Assembly: GCA_000953695.1 (NCBI GenBank)
Contig: LN554846.1
Location: 2,604,001 to 2,668,000, forward strand
Direction of reading: 5' to 3'
DNA: 64,000 nt
Source of the DNA: Aliivibrio wodanis
GTDB taxonomy: Bacteria > Pseudomonadota > Gammaproteobacteria > Enterobacterales > Vibrionaceae
The translations under genes were made by a program, and so were the position numbers. Below the pieces are notes generated by a model that was not told where the DNA came from, searched no databases, and saw nothing but the letters and a program-made list of their open reading frames with translations. Positions 51,625-60,903 of the stretch are shown here, one piece after another; the first letter of the stretch is position 1, and each line of letters starts with the position of its first letter.

Positions 51625-52095
51625 AGTTTGCTCCAGATAGATTAGGGGTATGCATAGTGCTACCCGGTTATATATACAGTAGTCTTCAGTCTAACACGTT
51701 CATGGTTATTTCTGATAGCCCTAAAGCTAGAATCGATTCATGAGTAATTTAAAATAATACATAAGAATATTTATTTAAACTTACAATAGAACTCCATTTC
51801 ACTTAAAGGGTGATTTCGACCGAATAAATTCTGATAATAAATAATAACTATCAAATTATCAGTAAAACATTTAACTCTAATTACCTGCGAAAGCATGAGC
51901 TATTGATGTAGATAACCCATGCTATATTAATGATAATGATTAAATAAATCGCATTAATAAGATGCCTAACACCTCTTTAAAACGAAACAACTTCATTTCA
52001 CTATATTTAATCGTTACACTTTATCTTATAACGATGACGCTCATGTAAGAGCATTTTTATTAATTTTAAAGTTATTGTCTATTTAGGACTCAGTT
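51625..52095 (+). other. 471-base interval between ssb and galU, no recognised gene
   Basis: This AT-rich stretch holds the ssb upstream region and the galU promoter region. No open frame over 60 codons exists. In Vibrio cholerae the regulator gene qstR lies here, and nothing of it was recognised. Visible items are a partial Fur-like sequence TGATAATGATTA near 51931-51942 and a 28-codon hydrophobic open frame at 51962-52048 (MPNTSLKRNN followed by a membrane-like segment), neither convincing alone. Confidence 0.6.
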
Positions 52096-52965
52096 ATGAT
52101 CAAAAAATGTCTTTTCCCTGCCGCAGGCTACGGCACCCGCTTTTTACCAGCAACTAAATCAATGCCAAAAGAGATGATGCCAGTAGTAAACAAACCTCTG
52201 ATTGAATATGGCGTAGAAGAAGCTATCAATGCGGGTATGGACGGGATCTGTGTTGTAACAGGCCGTGGCAAGCATTCATTAATGGACCACTTTGATAAAA
52301 ACTACGAACTAGAACATCAAATCAGTGGTACCAATAAAGAAGAACTGCTTGATGATGTTCGTGAACTCATTGATGCAGCTCACTTTACTTATATCCGCCA
52401 GCGCGAAATGAAAGGTTTAGGTCATGCTATTCTTACTGGTCGTGAACTAGTGGGCGATGAACCTTTTGCTGTCGTACTTGCTGATGATTTATGCGTGAAC
52501 GAAGAGCAAGGAGTTCTTTCTCAAATGGTTGCATTGTATAAGCAATTCCGTTGCTCTATCGTTGCAGTAGAAGAAGTACCAGATAACGAAACTCACAAAT
52601 ACGGCGTTATTGCGGGTGAAATGATCAAAGACGATCTTTACCGTGTAGATAGCATGGTAGAAAAACCAGAACCAGGCACAGCACCAAGTAACCTTGCCAT
52701 TATTGGTCGCTACATCTTAACTCCTGATATTTTTGAGATCCTAGAAACAACAGAACCGGGTAAAGGCGGTGAAATCCAAATTACGGATGCACTATTAAAA
52801 CAAGCTCAATCTGGTTGTGTTCTTGCGTATAAATTTAAAGGTAAGCGTTTTGACTGCGGTAGTGTTGAAGGTTACATCGAAGCAACCAACTACTGCTATG
52901 AAAATGTTTATTTAAAAGATAAAAAATCTGCTGAACTTGCAAAGCAAAAAACAGGTAAAAAATAA
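52096..52965 (+). CDS. galU: UTP-glucose-1-phosphate uridylyltransferase
   Basis: Makes UDP-glucose for LPS core, capsule, exopolysaccharide and galactose metabolism. The 289-residue protein has the nucleotidyltransferase start KCLFPAAGYGTRFLPATKSMPKEMMPVVNKPLIEYGVEEA with the catalytic GxGTRxLPxTK motif, and VVLADDL further on. It ends with a short basic tail. A terminator follows it. UDP-glucose it supplies could feed glycan synthesis for the nearby O-oligosaccharyltransferase, but this is inference. Confidence 0.97.
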   Translation: MIKKCLFPAAGYGTRFLPATKSMPKEMMPVVNKPLIEYGVEEAINAGMDGICVVTGRGKHSLMDHFDKNYELEHQISGTNKEELLDDVRELIDAAHFTYIRQREMKGLGHAILTGRELVGDEPFAVVLADDLCVNEEQGVLSQMVALYKQFRCSIVAVEEVPDNETHKYGVIAGEMIKDDLYRVDSMVEKPEPGTAPSNLAIIGRYILTPDIFEILETTEPGKGGEIQITDALLKQAQSGCVLAYKFKGKRFDCGSVEGYIEATNYCYENVYLKDKKSAELAKQKTGKK

Positions 52966-52988
52966 CCCCTTGATTTGCTAATCATATT

Positions 52989-53016
52989 AATGCCTTGTGA
53001 TTTATTACAAGGCATT
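52989..53016 (+). terminator. Intrinsic terminator of galU
   Basis: AATGCCTTGT (52989-52998) pairs perfectly with ACAAGGCATT (53007-53016) around an 8-base loop; a short TTCATAT tail follows. It is 24 bases after galU. Confidence 0.75.
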
Positions 53017-53052
53017 TTCATATCTCTTATAGAATCTCTCTTCTAATAACAT

Positions 53053-53072
53053 TACTGTTTTTTTATCCAGTA
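53053..53072 (+). promoter_or_regulatory. LexA (SOS) box upstream of uvrA
   Basis: TACTGTTTTTTTATCCAGTA matches the gamma-proteobacterial LexA consensus taCTGT-N8-ACAGta with a single mismatch in the core (CCAG for ACAG), 70 bases before uvrA. UvrA is a classical SOS gene, so the site is expected. Confidence 0.8.
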
Positions 53073-53141
53073 CCTCTTTGCTGTTTTAATACTCTGTGCA
53101 ATACTTATTCTCTAGTTATTGTTTAAGCAGAGAGACGTTCC

Positions 53142-55973
53142 ATGGATAAAATTGAAGTTCGAGGGGCAAGAACCCATAACCTAAAAGATATTAGCTTAAC
53201 TATCCCACGAGATAAACTAACGGTTATTACGGGATTATCAGGCTCAGGTAAATCCTCTTTGGCCTTTGATACCTTGTATGCAGAAGGTCAACGACGCTAT
53301 GTTGAATCTTTGTCTGCATACGCTCGTCAATTTTTATCATTAATGGAAAAACCAGATGTTGACCACATTGAAGGGCTTTCTCCTGCGATTTCTATCGAAC
53401 AAAAATCCACCTCTCATAACCCAAGATCGACAGTCGGTACAATTACTGAAATCTACGATTACTTACGTCTTCTATACGCACGTATTGGCGAACCTCGTTG
53501 TCCTGAACATCATGTCGAATTAACAGCACAAACTATCAGCCAAATGGTAGATAAAGCGCTAGAGTTGCCAGAAGGCACAAAGCTGATGTTGTTAGCACCT
53601 ATTGTGAAAGAGCGTAAAGGAGAGCATGTTAAGACGTTAGAAAATTTAGCCGCGCAAGGGTTTATTCGTGCTCGTATTGATGGTGAAGTGTGCGACCTCT
53701 CCGATCCTCCGACATTAGAACTTCATAAAAAACACACCATTGAAGTGGTTGTTGATCGTTTTAAAGTTCGAGACGATTTAAAACAACGCCTTGCTGAATC
53801 TTTTGAAACCGCACTAGAGCTCACTGGTGGTATTGCTGTTGTTGATTACATGGATGATACCAAGCATGAGCCTCTGATCTTTTCTGCCAACTTTGCCTGT
53901 CCACATTGTGGCTACAGTATGTCTGAACTTGAGCCTCGTCTGTTTTCATTCAATAACCCTGCTGGTGCTTGTGGTACTTGTGATGGCTTAGGGGTTCAAC
54001 AGTATTTTGATGCTGATCGTATTGTTTTAGATAATAAGCTCAGTATTGCTGAAGGGGCGATTAAAGGTTGGGATCAAAAAAACTATTATTACTTTCAAAT
54101 GTTAGGTTCATTAGCCAAGCACTATGGATTTGATCTTTTTGCACCATTTAAATCATTATCAAAGAAATTTCAAAATATCATTCTTAATGGTTCAGGAGCG
54201 GAAGAAGTTGAGTTCCAATACAGCAATGATCGCGGCGATCTACGCGTTAAGCGCCACCCTTTTGAAGGAATATTAAATACACTTGACCGCCGCTATAAAG
54301 AAACCGAATCAAGCTCTGTGCGTGATGATCTATCAAAGTATATTTCAACTCAATCATGTTCAAGCTGTCACGGTACCCGCTTACGTTTAGAAGCCCGTAG
54401 CGTATTTGTTGGTGACACAACATTACCTGAAATCTGTGAGATGAGTATTCAAGACTCAATGGCCTTTTTTAGTTCGCTAGAGTTGAAAGGACAGAAAGCT
54501 CAAATAGCAGATAAAGTAATGAAGGAGATTAATGAACGCCTGCATTTCCTTATCAATGTTGGTTTAAATTATCTTAATTTATCACGCAGTGCTGATACGC
54601 TTTCTGGTGGCGAGGCTCAACGTATTCGTCTGGCAAGTCAAATAGGTGCCGGATTAGTTGGTGTTATGTACGTTCTTGATGAGCCTTCCATTGGTCTTCA
54701 TCAACGAGATAATGAACGCCTATTGAAAACCCTTAACCATCTTCGTGATCTAGGTAATACCGTTATTGTTGTAGAGCACGATGAAGACGCAATAAGAAGT
54801 GCAGATCATATTATTGATATCGGTCCTGGAGCAGGAATTCATGGTGGCCACATTGTCGCAGAAGGCAGTTACCAAGACATTATTTCAAATCCAGAATCGC
54901 TAACAGGTCAATATCTTAGTGGTGCTAAAGAAATTTCCATTCCAAATGAACGAATTAAAGCAGACCCTAAAAAACAAGTTGAACTGATTGGCGCCACTGG
55001 CAATAACTTAAAAAATGTCACACTCAAATTACCGGTTGGTCTATTTACGTGCGTTACTGGCGTTTCAGGATCTGGCAAATCGACACTGATCAACGATACT
55101 TTCTTTAAGATCGCTCATACTCAGTTAAATGGAGCCACAACATCAGAACCGGCACCCTATAAAAAGATCAAAGGTATTGAACACTTTGATAAGGTTATCG
55201 ATATTGATCAAAGTCCAATTGGACGAACGCCTCGATCAAACCCTGCAACTTATACAGGGATCTTTACTCCTATTCGTGAGCTATTTTCTGGTACGCCAGA
55301 ATCTCGTTCTCGTGGGTATAAGCCGGGCCGCTTCAGTTTTAATGTCCGCGGTGGCCGCTGTGAAGCTTGTCAGGGAGATGGGGTAATTAAAGTTGAGATG
55401 CATTTCTTGCCTGATGTTTATGTTCCTTGTGATGTGTGTACCGGTAAGCGCTATAACCGTGAAACTCTAGAAGTAAAATACAAAGGTAAGAGCATTGATG
55501 AAGTCCTTCAAATGACCATTGAAGATGCCAATTATTTCTTCCAACCAGTCCCTGTTATTGCTAGAAAGCTGCAAACACTAATGGATGTAGGGCTATCTTA
55601 TATTCGTTTAGGTCAAGCAGCGACCACCTTATCTGGTGGTGAAGCTCAACGAGTTAAATTAGCTCGCGAACTATCAAAACGAGATACAGGGAAAACACTA
55701 TATATCCTAGATGAACCCACCACAGGTCTGCATTTTCACGATATTCAGCAATTATTGAATGTACTGCATCGCTTACGTGAGCGAGGTAATACCATTGTCG
55801 TGATCGAGCATAACCTTGATGTTGTAAAAACAGCGGATTGGATTATTGATCTTGGTCCAGAAGGTGGCCAAGGTGGAGGAGAGATTGTAGCTGAAGGAAC
55901 ACCTGAGAACGTGGCTCTTGTTGACGGCTCTCATACTGCACGCTTCTTAAAACCAATGTTGAATAAGCAATAA
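53142..55973 (+). CDS. uvrA: Excinuclease ABC subunit A
   Basis: DNA-damage sensor of nucleotide excision repair, working with UvrB and UvrC. The 943-residue protein has two ABC modules: Walker [10 protein letters not shown] (about 31-39) and GVSGSGKST (about 644-652), signatures LSGGEAQR in each half, and CxxC zinc fingers (CPHCGYS ... [14 protein letters not shown] ... CDVC). Expressed from an SOS-controlled promoter. A terminator follows. Confidence 0.98.
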   Translation: MDKIEVRGARTHNLKDISLTIPRDKLTVITGLSGSGKSSLAFDTLYAEGQRRYVESLSAYARQFLSLMEKPDVDHIEGLSPAISIEQKSTSHNPRSTVGTITEIYDYLRLLYARIGEPRCPEHHVELTAQTISQMVDKALELPEGTKLMLLAPIVKERKGEHVKTLENLAAQGFIRARIDGEVCDLSDPPTLELHKKHTIEVVVDRFKVRDDLKQRLAESFETALELTGGIAVVDYMDDTKHEPLIFSANFACPHCGYSMSELEPRLFSFNNPAGACGTCDGLGVQQYFDADRIVLDNKLSIAEGAIKGWDQKNYYYFQMLGSLAKHYGFDLFAPFKSLSKKFQNIILNGSGAEEVEFQYSNDRGDLRVKRHPFEGILNTLDRRYKETESSSVRDDLSKYISTQSCSSCHGTRLRLEARSVFVGDTTLPEICEMSIQDSMAFFSSLELKGQKAQIADKVMKEINERLHFLINVGLNYLNLSRSADTLSGGEAQRIRLASQIGAGLVGVMYVLDEPSIGLHQRDNERLLKTLNHLRDLGNTVIVVEHDEDAIRSADHIIDIGPGAGIHGGHIVAEGSYQDIISNPESLTGQYLSGAKEISIPNERIKADPKKQVELIGATGNNLKNVTLKLPVGLFTCVTGVSGSGKSTLINDTFFKIAHTQLNGATTSEPAPYKKIKGIEHFDKVIDIDQSPIGRTPRSNPATYTGIFTPIRELFSGTPESRSRGYKPGRFSFNVRGGRCEACQGDGVIKVEMHFLPDVYVPCDVCTGKRYNRETLEVKYKGKSIDEVLQMTIEDANYFFQPVPVIARKLQTLMDVGLSYIRLGQAATTLSGGEAQRVKLARELSKRDTGKTLYILDEPTTGLHFHDIQQLLNVLHRLRERGNTIVVIEHNLDVVKTADWIIDLGPEGGQGGGEIVAEGTPENVALVDGSHTARFLKPMLNKQ

Positions 55974-56006
55974 ATTCCGCACTTTATAAGGTGAATACGA
56001 TAGAAT

Positions 56007-56029
56007 AAAGCCAGCATTTTGTTGGCTTT
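56007..56029 (+). terminator. Intrinsic terminator of uvrA
   Basis: AAAGCCAGC (56007-56015) pairs with GTTGGCTTT (56021-56029, one wobble) and is followed by ACTTTTTAT, about 33 bases after uvrA. Confidence 0.75.
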
Positions 56030-56069
56030 ACTTTTTATATTCATGCTCGCAATAGGAATTGATTAATAC

Positions 56070-57854
56070 ATGGCAACGCTACTTACCCAAGGAACGCAAC
56101 TAGAAGCAAGAAAGGTTAGAAAACCATTAACTAAATCTTTTTTATTTAGCCTTAGTACTCTTTTCTTTGTCTGTGCTCACTTCTTTCAACCAAACCCTGG
56201 CGGTTCAGGCTTACACCTTGCATTTAATGCCATCTCTTGGATCCCTGCTAGTATTGCTATTGCTATTGGTGTATTTCATATAGCCAAACAAGGACTCCTT
56301 AAATATTCAACTTTAACACTTGTTTTATCATTATCTGTAATACTACTCTCTATCCCCTTATTTTATCATGATGCCTCACCAGAATTAGCACTCGGTAAGT
56401 TCTTAGGCTTATGGGCTGGGCTAATTTTTTTCATTACATTGCAACAATTCGCTTTTTCAAATAAACAAAAGCAATGGCTTTTATGGTGTATTATTGGCTC
56501 TGTTTTAATTGAGACTAGTATAGGTTACATCCAATATATCTTTCTAAAAGAAGGTAATGGCTTTGGCTATAACGTTATCGTTAATCGACCTTATGGTATT
56601 TTTCAACAACCTAATGTTATGGCAAGTTTCTTAGCTACAGGGCTTGCTATTGCCTCTTATTTCCTAGCTAGACAACCGACTAAATACCGTGAAAACATCA
56701 TTGCACTAACCCTGCTTTATGCAACTATCATATTTACAGTACCGCTGATTATCGTCTTGGCATCTCGTACAGGATGGCTTGCTACCATTTTTAGTATTAC
56801 TTTATTAACACCCTATATGTGGAAATACTGTACTAAACAACGATTTTTTTCTTGGATATTAGCAATAGTTATAGGTTTTAGTGGTCATTATGCTCTCCTC
56901 GAAATATCAAAAGAAAAAGAGACGAATAACGCATCAACTATCATTCAAAAAACCAGTTTAGCGAATGCGAGACAATACATTTTCCCTCAAGCTCTCGATA
57001 TGTTCTTAGAGAAACCAATCACAGGGTATGGTTATGGGAATTTTGAAGCAGAATACACCTTGTATACAGCTAAACAACATCAACTCTCAACGACCTATAG
57101 ACCTGGGCTTCCTTCGATGGATCACCCTCACAACGAAGTTCTATATTGGGGAGTAGAAGGAGGTATTGTCGCTATTTTAGGTTTGCTTATTGCTGCTGTT
57201 GGCGTACTGCTAAAGATAAGAAAAAGTAAACTAGATACACAGTTTGCTTTACTTGCCTTAATTGCTCCTATTTTTATTCATAGCCAATTAGAGTACCCGT
57301 TCTATCACTCAATGGTTCATTGGTTCACTTTTATTATTCTTCTCTTTTGGATAGATCAACTTAGCTGTAAGTACAAAAAGCGCCGTATCGGCGATATCAT
57401 AAAAGTAGCTTTACGTATAAGTTCGTTAGTTCTCCCTATTGTTACTGCTTTCTATATGCTTTCAACGCTGCATACCAATTGGGTATTAACGAAATTTGAA
57501 ACCACCCGCCCAATGAACCCTGATATTTTAAATCAAGTGACTAACCCTGTTGCTTGGGAAGATAGATTTAATTGGGATGTGCTTTCAGCTCAGCTAACTA
57601 TAGGGATTATGAATAAAAAATCAGAATTAATTACACCCTATATAACATGGTCAAAAGAGCTTATAAAAACAAAGCCTAGACCTGCATTTTATCAAAACCT
57701 AATCATTGCTTATCAAGCTCTTGGGCAAGTTCAAAATGCAGAAGATATAAGAAGAGAGGCGATTTTCTTATTTCCAAATAATAAATTTGAATCGGTAGAA
57801 TTAGATGAAAAACTTCGCCAGAACTCCTCTGTATTAAAAAAGAAAAATAAATAA
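56070..57854 (+). CDS. pglL: PglL-family O-oligosaccharyltransferase
   Basis: Inner-membrane enzyme that transfers lipid-linked oligosaccharide to serines/threonines of periplasmic proteins, often pilins. The 594-residue protein has about 12 membrane helices, the Wzy_C region with ASRTGWLA (about 229-236), the conserved periplasmic loop with MDHPHNEVLYWGVEGG (about 350-365, with the catalytic histidines) and a C-terminal Wzy_C_2/TPR-like part (NPDILNQVTNPVAWEDRF ... AEDIRREAIFLFPN). V. cholerae has its PglL next to uvrA, as here. WaaL-type O-antigen ligase is the alternative; the C-terminal domain and context favour PglL. Confidence 0.88.
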   Translation: MATLLTQGTQLEARKVRKPLTKSFLFSLSTLFFVCAHFFQPNPGGSGLHLAFNAISWIPASIAIAIGVFHIAKQGLLKYSTLTLVLSLSVILLSIPLFYHDASPELALGKFLGLWAGLIFFITLQQFAFSNKQKQWLLWCIIGSVLIETSIGYIQYIFLKEGNGFGYNVIVNRPYGIFQQPNVMASFLATGLAIASYFLARQPTKYRENIIALTLLYATIIFTVPLIIVLASRTGWLATIFSITLLTPYMWKYCTKQRFFSWILAIVIGFSGHYALLEISKEKETNNASTIIQKTSLANARQYIFPQALDMFLEKPITGYGYGNFEAEYTLYTAKQHQLSTTYRPGLPSMDHPHNEVLYWGVEGGIVAILGLLIAAVGVLLKIRKSKLDTQFALLALIAPIFIHSQLEYPFYHSMVHWFTFIILLFWIDQLSCKYKKRRIGDIIKVALRISSLVLPIVTAFYMLSTLHTNWVLTKFETTRPMNPDILNQVTNPVAWEDRFNWDVLSAQLTIGIMNKKSELITPYITWSKELIKTKPRPAFYQNLIIAYQALGQVQNAEDIRREAIFLFPNNKFESVELDEKLRQNSSVLKKKNK

Positions 57855-57863
57855 ACGATTCAT

Positions 57864-57891
57864 AAAAACCGCTGATTATTCAGCGGTTTTT
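57864..57891. terminator. Bidirectional terminator between pglL and the aminotransferase
   Basis: AAAAACCGCTGA (57864-57875) and TCAGCGGTTTTT (57880-57891) form a 12-bp perfect stem with a 4-base loop and A/T tracts both sides, between the convergent stops. Confidence 0.9.
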
Positions 57892-57901
57892 TGGTTAACT
57901 C

Positions 57902-59011
57902 TTAAAGAACATCAGATAAAGCCTTAAGACAAAGAGTCACATTTTCTTTCTTAGCCGCATACCCCATTAAACCAATACGCCATGCTTTCCCTGCTAAATC
58001 TCCCAATCCAGCACCAATTTCTAAATTGTATTCATTCAATAGACGTGACCTAATCGCAACATCATCAACACCCTCCGGGATATAAACCGCATTCAGCTGT
58101 GGTAATCGAGACGCTTCATCAACAATAAATTGAATACCTAGAGCTTCTAAGCCTTGTTTTAACTCTTGGTGATAGTGAGCATGTCTACTCCACGCTTCTT
58201 CTATTCCTTCATTTTTTAGCATTAATAACGCTTCATGTAAGGCGTATAAACTATTGACTGGTGCTGTATGGTGATAGCTTCTTTTTCCTTCACCACTCCA
58301 ATAACCTAAAACCAAACTTTGATCTAAAAACCAACTCTGTACGGGGGTCTTTCTCGATGTCATCTTCTCAACGGCTTTATTCGAGAACGTCACAGGAGAC
58401 AAACCTGGTGTACAAGATAAACATTTTTGGGAACCAGAATACACAGCATCCAATTGCCATTCATCCACCAATAATGGAACGCCACCTAATGACGTCACCG
58501 CATCCACAATGGTTAGGCACCCATGCTTACGTGCAAGTTCAGAAATAGCTCTAGCGTCACTCAATACCCCTGTAGACGTTTCTGCATGCACAAAAGCCAC
58601 AATAGCAATATCAGGGTGCTGATCTAAAGCTTGCTTCACTTTATCTAATGAAACTGGCTCTCCCCATTTATCATCTATAACAATCGCAGTACCGCCGCAA
58701 CGCTCAACATTTTGTCGCATTCGTTCGCCAAAAACACCATTGCGACAAACTAAAACTTTCTCACCAGCTTCAACTAAGTTAACAAAACAAGTTTCCATTC
58801 CTGCACTTCCAGGGGCAGATACTGCAATTGTAAACTCGTTTTCTGTTTGAAATGCGTATTTAAGTAACTCTTTTACCTCATCCATCATTTTTATGAATAA
58901 TGGGTCAAGATGGCCGATTGTAGGTCGGCTTAAGGCTTGCAATACTTGTGGTGAAATATCTGATGGACCAGGTCCCATAAGGGTTCTTCTTGGTGGGATA
59001 AAACTTTGCAT
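57902..59011 (-). CDS. Class V aminotransferase (alanine/serine-glyoxylate type)
   Basis: PLP-dependent transaminase of the AGXT-like class V group. The 369-residue protein has the N-terminal signature LMGPGPSDISPQVLQALSRPTIGHLDP, the PLP lysine K196 in YSGSQKCLSCTPGLSPV, and PLP-binding D170 in TIVDAVTSLGGVP. Likely substrates are alanine or serine with glyoxylate; 2-aminoethylphosphonate-pyruvate transaminase is excluded by the SGSQK signature pattern but true specificity is unknown. AAGGAG lies 8 bases before the ATG. It is placed between pglL and lysC, as in V. cholerae. Confidence 0.88.
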   Translation of the reverse strand: MQSFIPPRRTLMGPGPSDISPQVLQALSRPTIGHLDPLFIKMMDEVKELLKYAFQTENEFTIAVSAPGSAGMETCFVNLVEAGEKVLVCRNGVFGERMRQNVERCGGTAIVIDDKWGEPVSLDKVKQALDQHPDIAIVAFVHAETSTGVLSDARAISELARKHGCLTIVDAVTSLGGVPLLVDEWQLDAVYSGSQKCLSCTPGLSPVTFSNKAVEKMTSRKTPVQSWFLDQSLVLGYWSGEGKRSYHHTAPVNSLYALHEALLMLKNEGIEEAWSRHAHYHQELKQGLEALGIQFIVDEASRLPQLNAVYIPEGVDDVAIRSRLLNEYNLEIGAGLGDLAGKAWRIGLMGYAAKKENVTLCLKALSDVL

Positions 59012-59170
59012 TATTCACTCCTTGAAATATAGGGTGTATAAAGAATAGACACAAAAATAATTAAACTCAATTAGACGAAGTAATTAGAGTGACTAAACTA
59101 GAAAAAATACCATCAAAGCACCTACTTTTACTTTAAAGAGAAGAAATACAAATAAAGTTGTTACCACTTG

Positions 59171-59201
59171 TTGACATTTGAGCCATAAAAAAGCACATTA
59201 T
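59171..59201 (+). promoter_or_regulatory. Candidate promoter of lysC
   Basis: A perfect -35 hexamer TTGACA (59171-59176) lies before the riboswitch. The best -10 candidate is CATTAT (59196-59201), with a longer-than-usual 19-base spacer. Confidence 0.4.
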
Positions 59202-59229
59202 TAATACGTATTTTGTTCCTTGAAATACA

Positions 59230-59373
59230 TAAAGAAGAGGAGCATTACCTAGGTAGCTTAATTTGTGGAGTCCAAACTCCCAGCCAACTAAGTGAGGGAG
59301 AGTAATGCCGAGACGAACTTTATTGGGAAAACTTCGTCGGTCGTTTAGGCTGAATCCTAACGATTGTCACTTA
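59230..59373 (+). promoter_or_regulatory. Lysine riboswitch (L box) aptamer
   Basis: The leader upstream of lysC contains the L-box core: AGGAGCATTACC early, GGGAGAGTAATGCCGA (about 59294-59309), a long hairpin around TTCGTCGGTCG, and GGCTGAATCC followed by AACGATTGTCAC (about 59349-59370). These match the conserved junction segments of the lysine riboswitch. The gene behind it is aspartokinase III, the standard target. Exact P1 ends were not folded. Confidence 0.93.
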
Positions 59374-59381
59374 TTTTTTAA

Positions 59382-59437
59382 GTGAAGGGCTTCTAGCAAC
59401 TATTTATTTCTTGCTATCACCCCTTCACCTTTATTTT
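59382..59437 (+). terminator. Riboswitch-controlled terminator before lysC
   Basis: GTGAAGGG (59382-59389) pairs with CCCTTCAC (59421-59428), with inner pairing AGCAA/TTGCT (59395-59399/59411-59415), followed by CTTTATTTT. AAGTGA at 59380-59385 can instead pair with TCACTT at 59367-59372 next to the aptamer. The two hairpins share bases and so exclude each other, as an expression platform should. Confidence 0.85.
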
Positions 59438-59467
59438 ACACATTGGATGTAGTCGGGAGACAGGAAA

Positions 59468-60820
59468 GTGAACCCTATTAATGTTGCTAAATTTGGTGGC
59501 ACTAGCGTTGCCAATTTCGAAGCGATGAGCCGCAGCGCTCATGTTATCGAACAGAATCAAAAAACTCACCTTGTTGTTATCAGTGCTTGTTCTGGCGTTA
59601 CTAACTTATTGGTAGAACTCGCTAACGGCGTACAAGATAGTCAAAGAAAAAAAGATATTTTTGAAGAGTTAAAATCAATTCACTTTTCTGTATTAGATCA
59701 GCTCTCAGATCCTATTTATCCAGAACAAGCTATTCTAGAAATCCTTGAAGATATAAAAAAAGCGGCCGATTCAGCTTCATTTCAATCAAGTGATAAACTC
59801 ACTGATCATCTTGTTGCTTGCGGTGAGCTCATGTCGACTCACCTATTTACTCAATTATTAATTGAACGCGGTAACTCTGCCGTCCGCTTTGATATCAGAA
59901 CCGTTCTTCGCACCGATACACAATTTGGTAAAGGAGAACCTCAGCTTGAAGAAATATCTCAGCTAGCTCAAGCTAAACTCGCTCCTCTTTGCCAGAAACA
60001 TATTGTCGTTACACAGGGCTTTATTGGGTCTGATAGTGAAGGAAATACAACGACATTAGGTCGAGGTGGCAGTGATTATAGTGCGGCATTGATAGCTGAA
60101 TCTGTAAATGCTTGTGGATTAGAAATTTGGACTGATGTTCCTGGTATTTATACTACCGACCCTCGCATTGCACCTGCTGCATCTCCAATTCCAGAAATTA
60201 GCTTTAGTGAAGCTTCAGAGATGGCAAACTACGGGGCTAAAATTTTACACCCATCAACACTATTACCTGCTCTACGTCATCAAATTCCTGTGTTTGTTGG
60301 TTCATCAAAAGAGCCAGAAAAAGGCGGTACGTGGATAAAGCAAAAAGTAGATAGCTCTCCATTGTTTAGAGCGCTAACCTTACGTTGCAATCAAACTATG
60401 GTGACATTACATAGTCCAAACATGTTCCATGCTTATGGTTTTCTAGCTGAAGTATTTAAAATTTTAGCTAAATATCAGATTTCAGTCGATTTAATTACAA
60501 CCTCTGAAGTCAGTGTCGCTCTTACTCTTGATCAAACCAATACCAACGGTAAAGCGCCTGAATTGCCTTTTGAAGCCCAACAAGAATTAGAAAAACTATG
60601 CACGGTTGAAATTGAAAACAATCTATGTCTAATTGCTCTTATTGGTAATCAAATGAGTGACTCCAAAGGATATGCTAAGCAAGTGTTTGGAGCTTTAGAA
60701 GACTTCAATCTACGCATGATTTGTTACGGAGCAAGTCAGCATAATTTATGTTTCTTATTGCATGAGTCTGAATCCAAACGTGCGGTCCAAGTTCTACATA
60801 AAGAGCTATTTGAAAAATAA
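59468..60820 (+). CDS. lysC: Aspartokinase III, lysine-sensitive
   Basis: Phosphorylates aspartate, opening the route to lysine, methionine, threonine and diaminopimelate. The 450-residue monofunctional kinase has VAKFGGTSV (K8) at the N terminus, TLGRGGSDYSAALIAE in the kinase core (about 198-213) and two ACT domains at the C terminus (about 310-450) that bind lysine. The start is GTG with AGGAAA three bases upstream. Control is by riboswitch at RNA level and by lysine at protein level. Confidence 0.96.
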   Translation: MNPINVAKFGGTSVANFEAMSRSAHVIEQNQKTHLVVISACSGVTNLLVELANGVQDSQRKKDIFEELKSIHFSVLDQLSDPIYPEQAILEILEDIKKAADSASFQSSDKLTDHLVACGELMSTHLFTQLLIERGNSAVRFDIRTVLRTDTQFGKGEPQLEEISQLAQAKLAPLCQKHIVVTQGFIGSDSEGNTTTLGRGGSDYSAALIAESVNACGLEIWTDVPGIYTTDPRIAPAASPIPEISFSEASEMANYGAKILHPSTLLPALRHQIPVFVGSSKEPEKGGTWIKQKVDSSPLFRALTLRCNQTMVTLHSPNMFHAYGFLAEVFKILAKYQISVDLITTSEVSVALTLDQTNTNGKAPELPFEAQQELEKLCTVEIENNLCLIALIGNQMSDSKGYAKQVFGALEDFNLRMICYGASQHNLCFLLHESESKRAVQVLHKELFEK

Positions 60821-60845
60821 AAAATTACGTTTAAACCTCTAAACT

Positions 60846-60882
60846 AAAAAATCCCATTAATTGATTATTAATGGGATTTTTA
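60846..60882. terminator. Bidirectional terminator between lysC and metH
   Basis: AAAAATCCCATTAA (60847-60860) pairs with TTAATGGGATTTTT (60868-60881) around a 7-base loop, with T-tracts available on both strands. It separates convergent lysC and metH. Confidence 0.85.
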
Positions 60883-60903
60883 ATTTTTATTATAAAACAG
60901 ATC

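Noticed and set aside
51662-51681. LexA box at ssb
   Set aside because: Only the right half (ACAGTA) matches; the left half reads CCGG instead of CTGT, so it was not listed as a site.
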